From the NCBI GenBank assembly GCA_965221345.1, contig CBDCSD010000002.1, positions 2,232,001 to 2,296,000 of the forward strand: a DNA stretch of 64,000 nt. Direction: 5' to 3'. The stretch comes from Bin5 sp965221345. GTDB lineage: Bacteria; Chloroflexota; Anaerolineae; Caldilineales; Caldilineaceae. Each line of letters opens with the position of its first letter. Position 1 is the first letter of the stretch. Shown piece by piece: positions 17,625-26,498 of this stretch. The notes below the pieces were generated by a model that was given only the letters and a program-made list of their open reading frames with translations, had not been told where the DNA came from and did no database searches. Position numbers and translations under genes: made by a program.

Positions 17625-18314
17625 TCAAGTTGTTGGAGACCGGTCGGACTCCTTGCTTGCCAACCAAATCTGCACACTGTTGGCAACGAAATGGGCGACT
17701 AGCGGGGTGAGCAGGCTCTGCTGCCACACGAACATCAGGCCAAATAGCGCTCCAGCCGTTCCCGCGCCGACGATGCCCCACGCGCCCTGTGGGCTGTGCA
17801 GGAGGCCGAAAACAATGCTGAAGCCAAAGATCAGCCAGGCAGTTGGCAGCAGAGGCGAGAGCCCGCCAATGAGCAGGCTTCGAAACAAGACCTCCTCGAA
17901 AAGTACGCTTAACAGCAGGGCGAAGGGCAGTAGACCGGCTTCCCTCCGATTGCGGGGGATCACCAGATCGAGAATCGAACGGTAGAACCTGGTATCGGTG
18001 TAGCGCGTGACAATCCTCCCCATGCCCACGAATAGCACAGCCATTCCCAAACCGGTCAGGACGCCTGTCAGAAGCTGTGACCCTGCATTGGGAACCTGCC
18101 AACCCAGCGTCTCAGGCGACAGTCCGCTGCCCCTGCCCAACAGAATACAGATGGCCAATACAATTGCCCGTAGAACATTTTCGGCTGGGAGCAACAGCAG
18201 ATTCTCTTGCGGCTGCCACGTCCGCAACAGGCGCGCTGTCGTGTATGCGCCATATCCGACTATTGTGGTGATGAGAAGAGTCAATCCTGCAAACAAAGAA
18301 TATCGCCAGTCCAT
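17625..18314 (-). CDS. CPBP-family intramembrane glutamic protease
   Basis: A polytopic protein of about 229 residues (ATG 18314, MDWRYSLFAGL) with six to seven hydrophobic segments. The Abi/CPBP (Rce1-like) motifs are visible: LFEEVLFRSLL (EExxxR), IVFGLLH (FxxxH) and TPLVAHFVAN (HxxxN-like), the residues forming the intramembrane active site. Family members process prenylated proteins or bacteriocin-like peptides, or act in signalling; the substrate is unknown. A TTG at 18350 would add 12 residues without a better ribosome site. It is convergent with the GT2 gene and divergent from the small-RNA unit at 18.5 kb. Confidence 0.8.
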   Translation of the reverse strand: MDWRYSLFAGLTLLITTIVGYGAYTTARLLRTWQPQENLLLLPAENVLRAIVLAICILLGRGSGLSPETLGWQVPNAGSQLLTGVLTGLGMAVLFVGMGRIVTRYTDTRFYRSILDLVIPRNRREAGLLPFALLLSVLFEEVLFRSLLIGGLSPLLPTAWLIFGFSIVFGLLHSPQGAWGIVGAGTAGALFGLMFVWQQSLLTPLVAHFVANSVQIWLASKESDRSPTT

Positions 18315-18517
18315 GATGGTAGTGTAGGTGACATAGGGCGATGCCTTCAAATGCGGACACAGCCTGTATCGCCAGAAAGTCGACCTCCTGCCTCGGATAA
18401 TTCACCAGGTAATCGTGCCTCCCCGGCAGAGCAAGCACGCCAATCTGTAGCACGGATTTAGATTCGGGGGCGCTCACGTGTGCTTCCCGTATCACTACAG
18501 GAGCGCGCTGGATTTTT

Positions 18518-18545
18518 TTGAAAGTTTCCGATCTATTGCTATACT
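18518..18545 (+). promoter_or_regulatory. Sigma-70-type promoter of a short structured transcript
   Basis: TTGAAA at 18518-18523 and TATACT at 18540-18545 are separated by 16 nt. Transcription would begin near 18552, and the first gene-like signal downstream is a run of three hairpins ending in a terminator. The gap 18315-18517 itself shows no supported feature. Confidence 0.65.
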
Positions 18546-18551
18546 GAGTAC

Positions 18552-18647
18552 TCAATTACAGTCAGAATGGCGCGCCGTTGTTGGGCGCGCCGAAGAGAGG
18601 TGTTCCTCTTCTTCGGCGGAGACAAAGGCGTCTCCGCCTTTTTCTTC
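18552..18647 (+). ncRNA. Candidate small RNA or leader: three consecutive stem-loops ending in a terminator
   Basis: Directly downstream of the promoter, about 95 nt contain no credible ORF but three adjacent hairpins. Stem 1 is GGCGCGCC (18569-18576) with GGCGCGCC (18584-18591), loop 7 nt. Stem 2 is CGAAGAGAGG (18591-18600) with CCTCTTCTTCG (18605-18615), tetraloop TGTT and one bulge. Stem 3 is a terminator. The stems abut, sharing one base at each junction, so they could stack or compete. Either it is a free small RNA or an attenuated leader for the acyl-CoA dehydrogenase gene that begins 73 nt after the T-run. I recognise no known RNA family. Confidence 0.6.
18615..18647 (+). terminator. 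Rho-independent terminator
   Basis: GGCGGAGAC (18615-18623), loop AAAGGC, GTCTCCGCC (18630-18638), then TTTTTCTTC. A perfect 9-bp GC-rich stem with a T-run. Confidence 0.85.
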
Positions 18648-18720
18648 GACACGTCATCGTTGACTGTCGCTGTAACCCGAGATTCCGGCGCTTGACGGCA
18701 GTCGGAAAAGGACTGAATCG

Positions 18721-19932
18721 ATGGCTTCTTCAACCGAGATTCTGTACACGGAAGAGCACAAACTGGTGCGAAAAATGGCCTATGACTTTACCCGCAATGA
18801 GGTCATGCCAATCATTGCCGAGCACGACCGCAAGCACACCTTTCCATACGAACTGTTGCCCAAGATGGCGCAACTTGGCTTTCTCGGCATCTGCCTGCCG
18901 GCACGCTACGGCGGCGCCGGGATGGACTTTCTGTCGTTGGGCATAGTCTCCGAAGCGTTGGAATACGGCGATTCGTCTGTGCGCGAGACGATCGCGGTTC
19001 ACCTCGCGCTGCACGCGCTGCCAATATTCCAGTGGGGGACCGAAGAGCAAAAGCAGACATTTCTGCCCGGCCTGGCCAGCGGTGACCATATCGCCTGCTT
19101 CGGTCTGACCGAGCCGGGCGCCGGCTCGGATGTTGGGGCCATCCAGACCCGCGCCCTCCGTAAGGGGGATGCATACATCCTCAGCGGCGAAAAGATGTGG
19201 ATAACCCTGGCCGATGTGGCCGACCGGTTTCTCGTCTTTGCAAAAACGCAGCAGGACCAGGGCACGCGCGGCATCTCCGCTTTCATTCTGGAGCGCGGCT
19301 GGCCGGGGCTTACCACCGGAACACTAGAAGGGAAAATGGGCGTCCGGGCCAGCAATACCGGCTGGATCAATATGCAGGACGTGCGCGTGCCGGCCTCTCA
19401 CAGGCTGGGTCAGGAAGGAGAAGGCTTCAAAATCGCAATGAGCTGCCTCGATAACGCCCGCTTCGGCGTCGCTGCCGGCTCCGTAGGCATCATTCGCGCC
19501 TGCATCAACGAATCGGTCAACTATGCTCTGCAACGCGAAACTTTCGGCAAACCGATCGCTGAACACCAGCTCATCCAGCAGATGATCGCCCAGATGCAGC
19601 AAGATCTGGATATCGGTGAACTGTTGGTGTGGAAGGCCGGCACACTCAAGAATCAGGGTGTACGCAATACGCGAGAGACCAGCATGGCCAAGTGGTTCTG
19701 CTCCGAGGCGGCCCGCCGTGCAGCCGACAACGCGGTCCAGATTCACGGAGCGTATGGATATTCCGATGAGTACAATGTGGAGCGCCACCTACGCAACACA
19801 AAGAGCGCGGTGATCTACGAGGGCACGTCCCAGATTCACACCCTTATGCAGGCCGCATACACCTTGGGCATGCGCGAGGACCGCCCGCTACGTTGCCCCA
19901 TGCCGGCCTACGACCCGGATACCTGGCAATAG
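18721..19932 (+). CDS. Acyl-CoA dehydrogenase
   Basis: FAD-dependent acyl-CoA dehydrogenase of 403 residues passing electrons to the ETF encoded just downstream. Blocks in order: N-terminal helical domain (EEHKLVRKMAYDFTRNEV), ACFGLTEPGAGSDVG (the FAD-contacting middle domain), ILSGEKMWITLADVADRF, GLTTGTLEGKMGVRASNTG, VGIIRACINESVNYALQR with ETFGKPIAEHQLIQ, and AVQIHGAYGYSDEYNVER followed by VIYEGTSQIH. The catalytic Glu expected near the last block is present in YEGTSQ. Chain-length preference cannot be read from sequence. It follows the hairpin/terminator unit, which may control it. Confidence 0.93.
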   Translation: MASSTEILYTEEHKLVRKMAYDFTRNEVMPIIAEHDRKHTFPYELLPKMAQLGFLGICLPARYGGAGMDFLSLGIVSEALEYGDSSVRETIAVHLALHALPIFQWGTEEQKQTFLPGLASGDHIACFGLTEPGAGSDVGAIQTRALRKGDAYILSGEKMWITLADVADRFLVFAKTQQDQGTRGISAFILERGWPGLTTGTLEGKMGVRASNTGWINMQDVRVPASHRLGQEGEGFKIAMSCLDNARFGVAAGSVGIIRACINESVNYALQRETFGKPIAEHQLIQQMIAQMQQDLDIGELLVWKAGTLKNQGVRNTRETSMAKWFCSEAARRAADNAVQIHGAYGYSDEYNVERHLRNTKSAVIYEGTSQIHTLMQAAYTLGMREDRPLRCPMPAYDPDTWQ

Positions 19933-20024
19933 GGCGCCTTGGGCGAACCGGCTCTGGGGACCTGAGGCTGCAAGTAGAGGAAACAGTCTTCGTAGAGCAC
20001 AAACTCACTTGAAAGGAGCGCTGC

Positions 20025-20810
20025 GTGAAGGTAGCGGTGTTAATCAAACAGACGCCCGATACCGCGGAATTGCCCAAAGTAACGGTGGCCGAGGCGCAGT
20101 CCGGCGAAGTGCAGGCGACAATGGTCATCAATCCCTGGGATGAGTTTGCCGTAGAGGAAGCAATCGACCTTTCCAACAGGTTCGGTTGCGGTACGGCCGC
20201 CATCTCCCTGGGGCAGGAAGGCGAAACCGACGCGCTGAAGCACGCGCTGGCGATGGGGGTGGATAGCGCATTGCTCGTGGATGCGCGCGTCATTGACGGC
20301 GGCGATCAGTGGGCCACTGCCGAGGCGTTGGCCGCGGCCGTTAAGATGGTCGGCGGCCAGGATGATGTGGCGCTGGCACTGGCCGGCAAGATGAGCGTGG
20401 ACGGCAACAGCGGCGTCATCTATGCCGGCGTGGCCTGCAAGTTGGGATGGGACCTGCTGGTCAACGTAACCAGAATCGTCGACATTGTCGATGGCAAGCT
20501 GATCGCGGAGCAGGTCTATGAGGGAGGACAGGAAACGGTCGAGGTACCCCTGCCGGTCGTGGTCAGCGTGGCCAAAGAGATCAATGAACCACGCTACCCC
20601 AGCTTCATGGGTATCCGCAAGGCCAGCCGCGCCACGATCCCGGTCCTGGGACGCGACGACCTGGAGATTAGTCCCTCAAGCACCGCCCGTTGGACAGACC
20701 TGAACAAGCAAGAGCCGGAAAGGGTGCAAGTGCGAATTTTCGACGGCAACAGCGTCGAGGAAAAGGCCGCCCAACTGGCGGATGCCATGATGGCAGAGAA
20801 AGTCATATAG
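20025..20810 (+). CDS. etfB: Electron transfer flavoprotein beta subunit
   Basis: A 261-residue ETF small subunit. MKVAVLIKQTPDTAELPKV is the usual N-terminus; NPWDEFAVEEAIDLS and ALAMGVDSALLVDA are the AMP-binding/structural blocks, and LALAGKMSVDGNSGVI and VVVSVAKEINEPRYPSFMGI (the ETF beta signature region) follow. It forms the heterodimer with the alpha subunit encoded 73 nt downstream and accepts electrons from acyl-CoA dehydrogenase. GTG 20025 is preceded by AAAGGAG at about 20012-20018. The trio dehydrogenase-etfB-etfA forms one functional unit. Confidence 0.93.
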   Translation: MKVAVLIKQTPDTAELPKVTVAEAQSGEVQATMVINPWDEFAVEEAIDLSNRFGCGTAAISLGQEGETDALKHALAMGVDSALLVDARVIDGGDQWATAEALAAAVKMVGGQDDVALALAGKMSVDGNSGVIYAGVACKLGWDLLVNVTRIVDIVDGKLIAEQVYEGGQETVEVPLPVVVSVAKEINEPRYPSFMGIRKASRATIPVLGRDDLEISPSSTARWTDLNKQEPERVQVRIFDGNSVEEKAAQLADAMMAEKVI

Positions 20811-20883
20811 ACTGCCGAGAGTGAGAAGTGAGGAGAAAAATCTGCTCTCCTTCTTCTTCAATCTCTTTCAGCAGAGAGGGCAA

Positions 20884-21867
20884 ATGATGGCGATTCTCGT
20901 CTGGATTGAACTGAATGACGGACAGGCCGTATCCAACTGTTGGGAACTTCTGGCCAAGGCGAAGGAACTGGGTCGGGAAATGGGCGCCGATGTCGCGGCC
21001 CTTTTGATTGGGAGCGAGGTGGACGGAGCAGCCCAGCAGGCCTTTGCCTACGGTGCCGATCTGGTTTATGAGGCGACTGATTCCAGTCTGGCGCATTTTC
21101 GGCTGCAGCCCTATGCCGCCATCGCCGAACAGGCGGTTGAACACACTGGGGCTGTCGCTTTCCTCACCAATGCCTCAATTCGCGGGGGGGTGCTGGCTGC
21201 AACGGTCGCATGCCGCCAGTCCGCGGGCATCGCCGCCAACGCAACCGATCTGTGGGTGGAGGACGGCAAACTGGTCGCGGCCCGCACCATCTATTCGGGA
21301 AATATCAGTGCACAGATTCACTTTGAGAGTCCCCTGGCAGTCGCCAGTGTGCGGCCCCGCTCTTTTCCCATGCCGAAGCCTGGCGACGGGTCGGGAACTG
21401 TGGAATTGTTGTATGTTGCGCAGAGTGAAGATGAAATCCGCCAGAAAATCACCGATTTTCGCGCGGCCGACCCGGGCGAAGTCAGCCTGACCGATGCCCA
21501 CATTATCGTCTCAGGCGGGCGAGGCGTGGCCGCGGACCCGCAGAAGGGTTTCGAGCTTGTCGGTGAATTGGCCCGGACCTTGGGCGCTGCGCTTGGCGCC
21601 AGCCGGGCCGCGGTTGACGCCGGCTACATCCCCTACAAGCACCAAGTAGGGCAGACTGGCAAGACGGTCAGGCCGGATCTCTATATCGCCTGCGGCATCT
21701 CCGGCGCCATCCAACATCTGGCCGGCATGGGGAACAGCAAAATCATCGTTGCCATCAATAAGGACCCGAACGCCCCAATCTTTGAACGGGCCAAATATGG
21801 CATCGTCGATGATCTGTTCGAGACCGTCCCGGCGCTGACTGCGGAATTCAGCAAGCGGCTAAACTGA
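20884..21867 (+). CDS. etfA: Electron transfer flavoprotein alpha subunit
   Basis: ETF large subunit of about 327 residues. Start ATG 20884 (MMAILVWIELNDGQAV) is preceded by a GAGAGGG ribosome site; an in-frame codon at 20821 would add an unlikely hydrophobic extension. The C-terminal FAD domain is diagnostic: IIVSGGRGVAADPQKGFEL, LGASRAAVDAGYIPYKHQVG, QTGKTVRPDLYIACGISG, AIQHLAGMGNSKIIVAIN and KDPNAPIFERAKYGIVDDL. FAD-contacting Arg, Thr, Gly and His residues of this region are present. Electrons pass from here to ETF:quinone oxidoreductase, which is not in the window. Confidence 0.93.
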   Translation: MMAILVWIELNDGQAVSNCWELLAKAKELGREMGADVAALLIGSEVDGAAQQAFAYGADLVYEATDSSLAHFRLQPYAAIAEQAVEHTGAVAFLTNASIRGGVLAATVACRQSAGIAANATDLWVEDGKLVAARTIYSGNISAQIHFESPLAVASVRPRSFPMPKPGDGSGTVELLYVAQSEDEIRQKITDFRAADPGEVSLTDAHIIVSGGRGVAADPQKGFELVGELARTLGAALGASRAAVDAGYIPYKHQVGQTGKTVRPDLYIACGISGAIQHLAGMGNSKIIVAINKDPNAPIFERAKYGIVDDLFETVPALTAEFSKRLN

Positions 21868-22384
21868 AGCCAGCGCTGTGGCGGCTGCGTCTGCGCGTTC
21901 CAGTAGGCCGGCGTGTCCTGGTGACTTGATCAGTCTGACCATCTGTGCTATACAAGGACGATGACGGCAGCCCAGTCCGTTGCGCAACAGCAAATAGGAG
22001 CCAATACAGCCGATGCCCGCCGGCTATGCCATTGGTAATCGGGGGGGGCGGGAATTCCCAAACAATAGTTGAGACAATTTTGTCTCCCCACTGGCCCGCA
22101 CGTATCCAATTTCTGAACGGTCGAGTTGCGGTCATGTTCCGGATAGGGAAGTGAACGCGGCAAGGGATAATTTTGCGCGCGCGAATTTCGCGCTGGTAGC
22201 AAGACCGTCGGTGTGCTGACGGCTCTGTCAGAAACATGCATCGATGGCATTCGGGTTTTGTTTTCCATACAATACCCTTAATGATCTTCAAATCTCGTTG
22301 TTTTGTCTCCTTGGGAGACGCGGGGAAAACGCGTGCGCGTTGTTGGGCTTGCAGAAATGCGCGCTGGCACTGTGGTGAACACAA
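21868..22384. other. 517-nt intergenic region before thrC with palindromes and a candidate promoter
   Basis: No gene is supported. A possible promoter is TTGATC (21926-21931), 17 nt, TATACA (21949-21954). Small inverted repeats occur at 22305-22319 (GTCTCC-TTG-GGAGAC) and 22328-22341 (AACGC-N4-GCGTT). They could be a structured thrC leader, but I recognise no T-box (no specifier arrangement or GGTGGNACCGCG motif) or known riboswitch. Confidence 0.4.
22179..22193. promoter_or_regulatory. Palindromic operator-like site
   Basis: GCGCGAA-T-TTCGCGC is a perfect 7+1+7 palindrome in the thrC upstream region, too tight for a hairpin loop and therefore more like a protein-binding site. Confidence 0.35.
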
Positions 22385-23728
22385 ATGACCGAGTACAAAG
22401 CCCACTTTCGCTGTTTTCGGGGTTGCGCCGGTACACATTCAATATATGAGGTCATCTATACCTGTCCCCAATGCGGCGGCCTTCTGGAAGTGGAGCATGA
22501 CACTACCGCTCTGCGGAGGCGATCGGCAGACGAGTGGAAACAGCTGTTTGATAGCCGTGTCGGCAGCACCCAATGGCCCTATGGCAGCGGTGTCTGGGGC
22601 AAGAAAGAGTGGATCATGCCGACCATTGCTGACGACAACGTGGTCAGCATGTACGAAGGCAACTCAAACCTCTTCTGGGCCGAGCGGCTGGGCCGACAGA
22701 TCGGCTTGTCCGACCTGTGGGTAAAGCTGTGCGGAAACAGCCATACTGGCAGCTTCAAGGACCTGGGCATGACGGTGCTGATCAGCGTCGTCAAGCAGAT
22801 GCGGGCCGAGGGTGTGCCGGTACGGGCTGTGGCTTGCGCCAGCACCGGTGATACCAGCGCCGCGCTGGCCGCCTATGCCGCGGCAGCCGGCATCCCCGCC
22901 GTCATCTTCCTGCCAGAGGGCAAGGTCAGCCCCGCGCAACTGATTCAACCCATCGCCAACGGCGCCTATGTGCTGGCCCTCGACACTGACTTCGACGGCT
23001 GCATGCGTGTCATCCGCGAAATCACCCACGACGGAGACAGCCCCGACTCTTCCATCTATCTGGCGAACTCGATGAACTCCCTCCGCATAGAAGGCCAGAA
23101 AACGGCGGGCATTGAAATCGTGCAGCAGTTCGACTGGGAAATACCGGACTGGATCGTCATCCCCGTCGGCAACCTGGGCAATATCAGTGCGCTCTACAAG
23201 GGGTTGAAACTGATGAAGGATCTGGGCATCATCAACCGCCTGCCCCGCCTTGTTGCAGCCCAGGCCACCAAGGCCAACCCCTTCTATCTCAGTTATCTGA
23301 ACGGATTCAGCCAGAAGGTGAGCGTTGAGGCCCAATCGACGCTGGCGTCCGCCATTCAAATCGGCGATCCGGTCAGCTACGAGAAGGCAGTGCAGGCGAT
23401 TCAGGAGACCAACGGCATAGTCGAGCAGGTAGACGAACACGAGATGGCAGCGGCAGCCGCCATGGCGGACGCAACCGGCATGTACACCTGTCCCCATACA
23501 GGTATTGCCCTGGCTGCGCTCTTCAAACTGCTGCAACGCAAGGAAGTTCGGAGCAACCAGCGGGTGGTCATCATCAGCACTGCCCACGGGCTGAAATTCA
23601 CGCCTTTCAAGGTCGGCTACCACGAGGGCACGCTGGCGGAAGTGGAAAGCGACCTTGCCAACCCGCCGGTCTATCTGCCCGCCGATGCGGAGATCGTGCG
23701 CGACACCATCCAGCGGAAACTCGCTTGA
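22385..23728 (+). CDS. thrC: Threonine synthase
   Basis: PLP-dependent threonine synthase of 447 residues converting O-phosphohomoserine to threonine. The N-terminus carries a small Cys-rich segment (CFRGC, CPQCGG) typical of the long bacterial/plant-like form. The PLP lysine is in HTGSFKDLGMTV; ACASTGDTSAALAAYAAAAG is the phosphate-binding loop region; VIPVGNLGNISALYKG is the second glycine-rich segment, and MYTCPHTGIALAAL is close to the C-terminal barrel. It stands alone behind a 517-nt upstream region and ahead of trmB. No homoserine kinase or dehydrogenase gene is near. Confidence 0.92.
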   Translation: MTEYKAHFRCFRGCAGTHSIYEVIYTCPQCGGLLEVEHDTTALRRRSADEWKQLFDSRVGSTQWPYGSGVWGKKEWIMPTIADDNVVSMYEGNSNLFWAERLGRQIGLSDLWVKLCGNSHTGSFKDLGMTVLISVVKQMRAEGVPVRAVACASTGDTSAALAAYAAAAGIPAVIFLPEGKVSPAQLIQPIANGAYVLALDTDFDGCMRVIREITHDGDSPDSSIYLANSMNSLRIEGQKTAGIEIVQQFDWEIPDWIVIPVGNLGNISALYKGLKLMKDLGIINRLPRLVAAQATKANPFYLSYLNGFSQKVSVEAQSTLASAIQIGDPVSYEKAVQAIQETNGIVEQVDEHEMAAAAAMADATGMYTCPHTGIALAALFKLLQRKEVRSNQRVVIISTAHGLKFTPFKVGYHEGTLAEVESDLANPPVYLPADAEIVRDTIQRKLA

Positions 23729-23818
23729 ACGGGATGGACCGCGAGGACGCCTTCCCCTGTACGCGACAGGCGGCGTGCTAAACTAGCATCATCCGACCTC
23801 CCAAATATCTCAAATGCA

Positions 23819-24631
23819 GTGACCGAAGAGAACAGAGAGCGTCCCCTCGACTACAGTCCCACCTCCTTTTCCCAGGGACGAATGGACTTTGCCTGGGAGG
23901 AGTTGACGCCTGGGCAACGGGCGCGGAACTACGCCGATTGGAAGGCCGGCAAGGGTCTCATCGGCGGCGATCCCCGGCAGCGTCCGAATTTCGACATCCT
24001 GCCTTCCTGGGGGATGGGCCGTCCTTTTGTGCGCGCCCTTGCCCTCGGTGATCCTTGCGTCGCCAATGGCGAACGCTTCCGCCAGGAAACTGCCAGCGCG
24101 CGCCCGCTGGAAATCGAGATCGGTTTCGGCCGCGGTGACTTTCTCCTCGACCGGGCCGCACGCATGCCCGAGCGATGGTTCATCGGCTACGAGGTAAAAA
24201 CCAAGGCCGTGCGGCTGGCGCTGCGCCGCATGGAGGAACGGGGTTTGGAGAATTTGTGGCTGAGCGACGATGACGCCAGAGTGGGCCTGCCGCATGCGAT
24301 CCCCGATCGTCGCGTGGATGCCGTGCATGTGCTCTTTCCCGACCCCTGGTGGAAGGCGCAGCACAAGATCAAGCGCCTGTTCTCTCCCCCGTTCGTCGAT
24401 CTGTTGGCGGCCAAAATGCGTCCGGGCGGCTATTTGCACGTAAAGAGTGACGTGGAACAGTATGGCGAATTGGTGCGCCATCTGCTATCGCATCACCCCG
24501 CTTTCTGTGATCACCGTCCGGCACTGGCTGAGCGTGTCCGCCCTTACCTTCCCACGCACCGTGAGCACTGGTGCCGAGAGCACGGCAAGCCGGTGTGGAC
24601 CTACTTTTTCCCTATGCGGGACGGTATGTAG
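23819..24631 (+). CDS. trmB: tRNA (guanine-N7)-methyltransferase
   Basis: TrmB, SAM-dependent methylation of G46 in the tRNA variable loop; 270 residues. The SAM motif LEIEIGFGRGDFLLDRAARM is the family's E-x-G-x-G-x-F motif, GYEVKTKAVRLALRRM follows, and VHVLFPDPWWKAQHKIKRL contains the catalytic PDPWxKxxHxxRR signature. RMRPGGYLHVKSDVEQYG and the T-E-R-like carboxy-end are present. The first 90 residues are an extension not found in short forms such as B. subtilis TrmB and its role is unknown. GTG 23819 is used because an ATG just upstream stops after two codons. Confidence 0.9.
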   Translation: MTEENRERPLDYSPTSFSQGRMDFAWEELTPGQRARNYADWKAGKGLIGGDPRQRPNFDILPSWGMGRPFVRALALGDPCVANGERFRQETASARPLEIEIGFGRGDFLLDRAARMPERWFIGYEVKTKAVRLALRRMEERGLENLWLSDDDARVGLPHAIPDRRVDAVHVLFPDPWWKAQHKIKRLFSPPFVDLLAAKMRPGGYLHVKSDVEQYGELVRHLLSHHPAFCDHRPALAERVRPYLPTHREHWCREHGKPVWTYFFPMRDGM

Positions 24632-24695
24632 CAGCATAACTGGGAGAGAGTGTTGGTCCGGCCATTTGGCAACACCAGAGTAGAGGAGGTCCGTT

Positions 24696-26447
24696 GTGCT
24701 GACGAACATGACGATTCGTAACTTCAAGAGCTTTGAAGAGGTTGAGATTCCTCTTGGAACGTCGGTTGTGTTTATTGGACCAAACAACTCAGGCAAAACG
24801 ACAGCGCTGCAGGCTCTCGCACTGTGGGACCTGGGGCTGCGCAGGTGGATGGAACGCTACCAGGGCAAACCGACACCCGAAAAGCGACCTGGTATTACAA
24901 TTAATCGTCGCGATATGATTGCTATTCCGGTTCCCAGAGCAAATTTGCTATGGCGCGACTTACGCACACGTATTAGCACAATCGAAGATGGAAAGAAGGG
25001 CACACAAAACGTCCGTATCGACATCGTAGTAGACGGCATTACGAACGGCGAAACCTGGCGATGTGGCCTGGAGTTTGACTACGCCAACGAAGAGTCCTTC
25101 TACTGCCGGCCCCTACGGATAGACGGCGAGGCCAATTCATGGGAGAGAATGCCCGTTCCTGACCAGGCGCCGCTGACGCATGTCGCGTATCTGCCTCCGA
25201 TGTCGGGGCTGGCTGCGGTCGAACCAAAGTGGGAGCCAGGTCGGGTGAATGTGCTGATAGGCGAGGGTCAGACCGCGCAAGTGTTGCGCAATCTATGCTA
25301 TAACCTGGCGGAGAATCAAGAGCAAGAGTGGTGGAGAGTTCAAGAGCATATTCGACAACTTTTCGGAGTCAAGCTGGACAGACCGGATCATATCGTTGAA
25401 CGGGGCGAAGTTACGATGTCCTACCTTGAGCGCTCCGGCGTCTCGTTGGCGCTCTCGGCTTCTGGTCGGGGACTGCAACAAACGTTACTGCTGTTGGCCT
25501 ACCTTTACACGAACCCTTCAACGGTTCTTCTTCTGGACGAACCAGACGCCCATCTTGAAATTTTGCGCCAACGCCAAATCTATCACCTATTGTCAGAAAT
25601 TGCCTCTGAAATGGGCAGTCAGATTATTGCGGCCAGCCATTCCGAGGTGATCATGAATGAAGCCGGCTCGCAGGACGTAGTTGTCGCTTTCGTTGGTAAG
25701 CCCCACAGAATCGACGACCGATCTGCGCGCACGCAGGTAGCGAAGGCTCTGAAGCAGATTGGGTACCAGGACTACTATCAGGCGGAACAAATGGGGTGGG
25801 TGTTCTATCTTGAAGGGTCGACCGATCTTTCCAACCTCCGTTCGTTTGCGAAAATGCTGAACCATTCGGCATCCGAATATCTCGCCAGACCCTTCGTTCA
25901 CTATGTGGGCAATCAGCCATCATTAGCTCGAAACCATTTTCATGGGCTGCATCAAGGAAAACCTGACTTGGTTGGAATCGGGCTCTATGATCACGATGCT
26001 AAGATAGATGGGACCTCTCCCTCTCTACGGGAACTACAGTGGCAAAGACGAGAAGTCGAGAACTACCTTCCGATTCCCGCAGTGTTGGAGAGATACGCAC
26101 AGTCCTCAGTAGATGAGAATGAAACCGGGGGCGACACGCTCTTTTCCGCCGCCGAAAAAGATAAGCGTCTTGAGATAATGAATAAGGTTGTGAGGGACCT
26201 GGTCCCTCCAATTGCATTGCGAAATTCTGAAGACAGCTACTGGCGGCATGATGTGAAAGTAAGCGAACTATTGGACAGAGTCTTTGAGGAGTTTTTCCAG
26301 CAGCTGATGCTGCCTAATGTCATGCGAAAAACGGCATATCATCGCCTGGCCGCACTGGCGAAGCCCGAAGAGTTGGACAAGGAAGTGAGCGACGTGCTGG
26401 ATCAGATCGTTGAAGTCGCAGAGCAAGCGAAACCTGCGGGCGGGTAA
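24696..26447 (+). CDS. OLD-family ATP-dependent nuclease (AAA ATPase plus TOPRIM)
   Basis: A 583-residue OLD-like protein. The N-terminal ABC/SMC-like ATPase has MLTNMTIRNFKSFEEVEIPL, Walker A FIGPNNSGKTTAL (about 28-36), an inserted coil, a signature-like SASGRGLQQTLLLLAYL, and Walker B VLLLDEPDAHLE (about 278) with ASHSEVIMNEA as the switch. A TOPRIM domain begins near 370 (FYLEGSTDLSNLRSFAKML) with GLYDHDAKIDG as its acidic motif and RREVENYL. OLD nucleases act in phage defence alone or with a UvrD-like GajB partner; none is nearby, so this would be a solitary class. GTG 24696 has a strong GAGGAGGT site. Confidence 0.82.
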   Translation: MLTNMTIRNFKSFEEVEIPLGTSVVFIGPNNSGKTTALQALALWDLGLRRWMERYQGKPTPEKRPGITINRRDMIAIPVPRANLLWRDLRTRISTIEDGKKGTQNVRIDIVVDGITNGETWRCGLEFDYANEESFYCRPLRIDGEANSWERMPVPDQAPLTHVAYLPPMSGLAAVEPKWEPGRVNVLIGEGQTAQVLRNLCYNLAENQEQEWWRVQEHIRQLFGVKLDRPDHIVERGEVTMSYLERSGVSLALSASGRGLQQTLLLLAYLYTNPSTVLLLDEPDAHLEILRQRQIYHLLSEIASEMGSQIIAASHSEVIMNEAGSQDVVVAFVGKPHRIDDRSARTQVAKALKQIGYQDYYQAEQMGWVFYLEGSTDLSNLRSFAKMLNHSASEYLARPFVHYVGNQPSLARNHFHGLHQGKPDLVGIGLYDHDAKIDGTSPSLRELQWQRREVENYLPIPAVLERYAQSSVDENETGGDTLFSAAEKDKRLEIMNKVVRDLVPPIALRNSEDSYWRHDVKVSELLDRVFEEFFQQLMLPNVMRKTAYHRLAALAKPEELDKEVSDVLDQIVEVAEQAKPAGG

Positions 26448-26498
26448 TGTGGCGAAGAGGAGTTGCGTCTGACAGCGTTTAAGGAAGGGGCGGGCGGT

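Noticed and set aside
18112..18555. Minus-strand frame extending upstream over the CPBP gene start
   Set aside because: It is out of frame with the recognised protease, shows no family motif and overlaps the promoter of the structured RNA.
20811..20883. Terminator between etfB and etfA
   Set aside because: GGAGA/TCTCC with a T/C-rich tail gives only a 5-bp stem, and the two genes must be co-expressed.
21868..22384. T-box or known riboswitch upstream of thrC
   Set aside because: Small stems exist, but neither the T-box antiterminator motif nor any aptamer core I know could be found.
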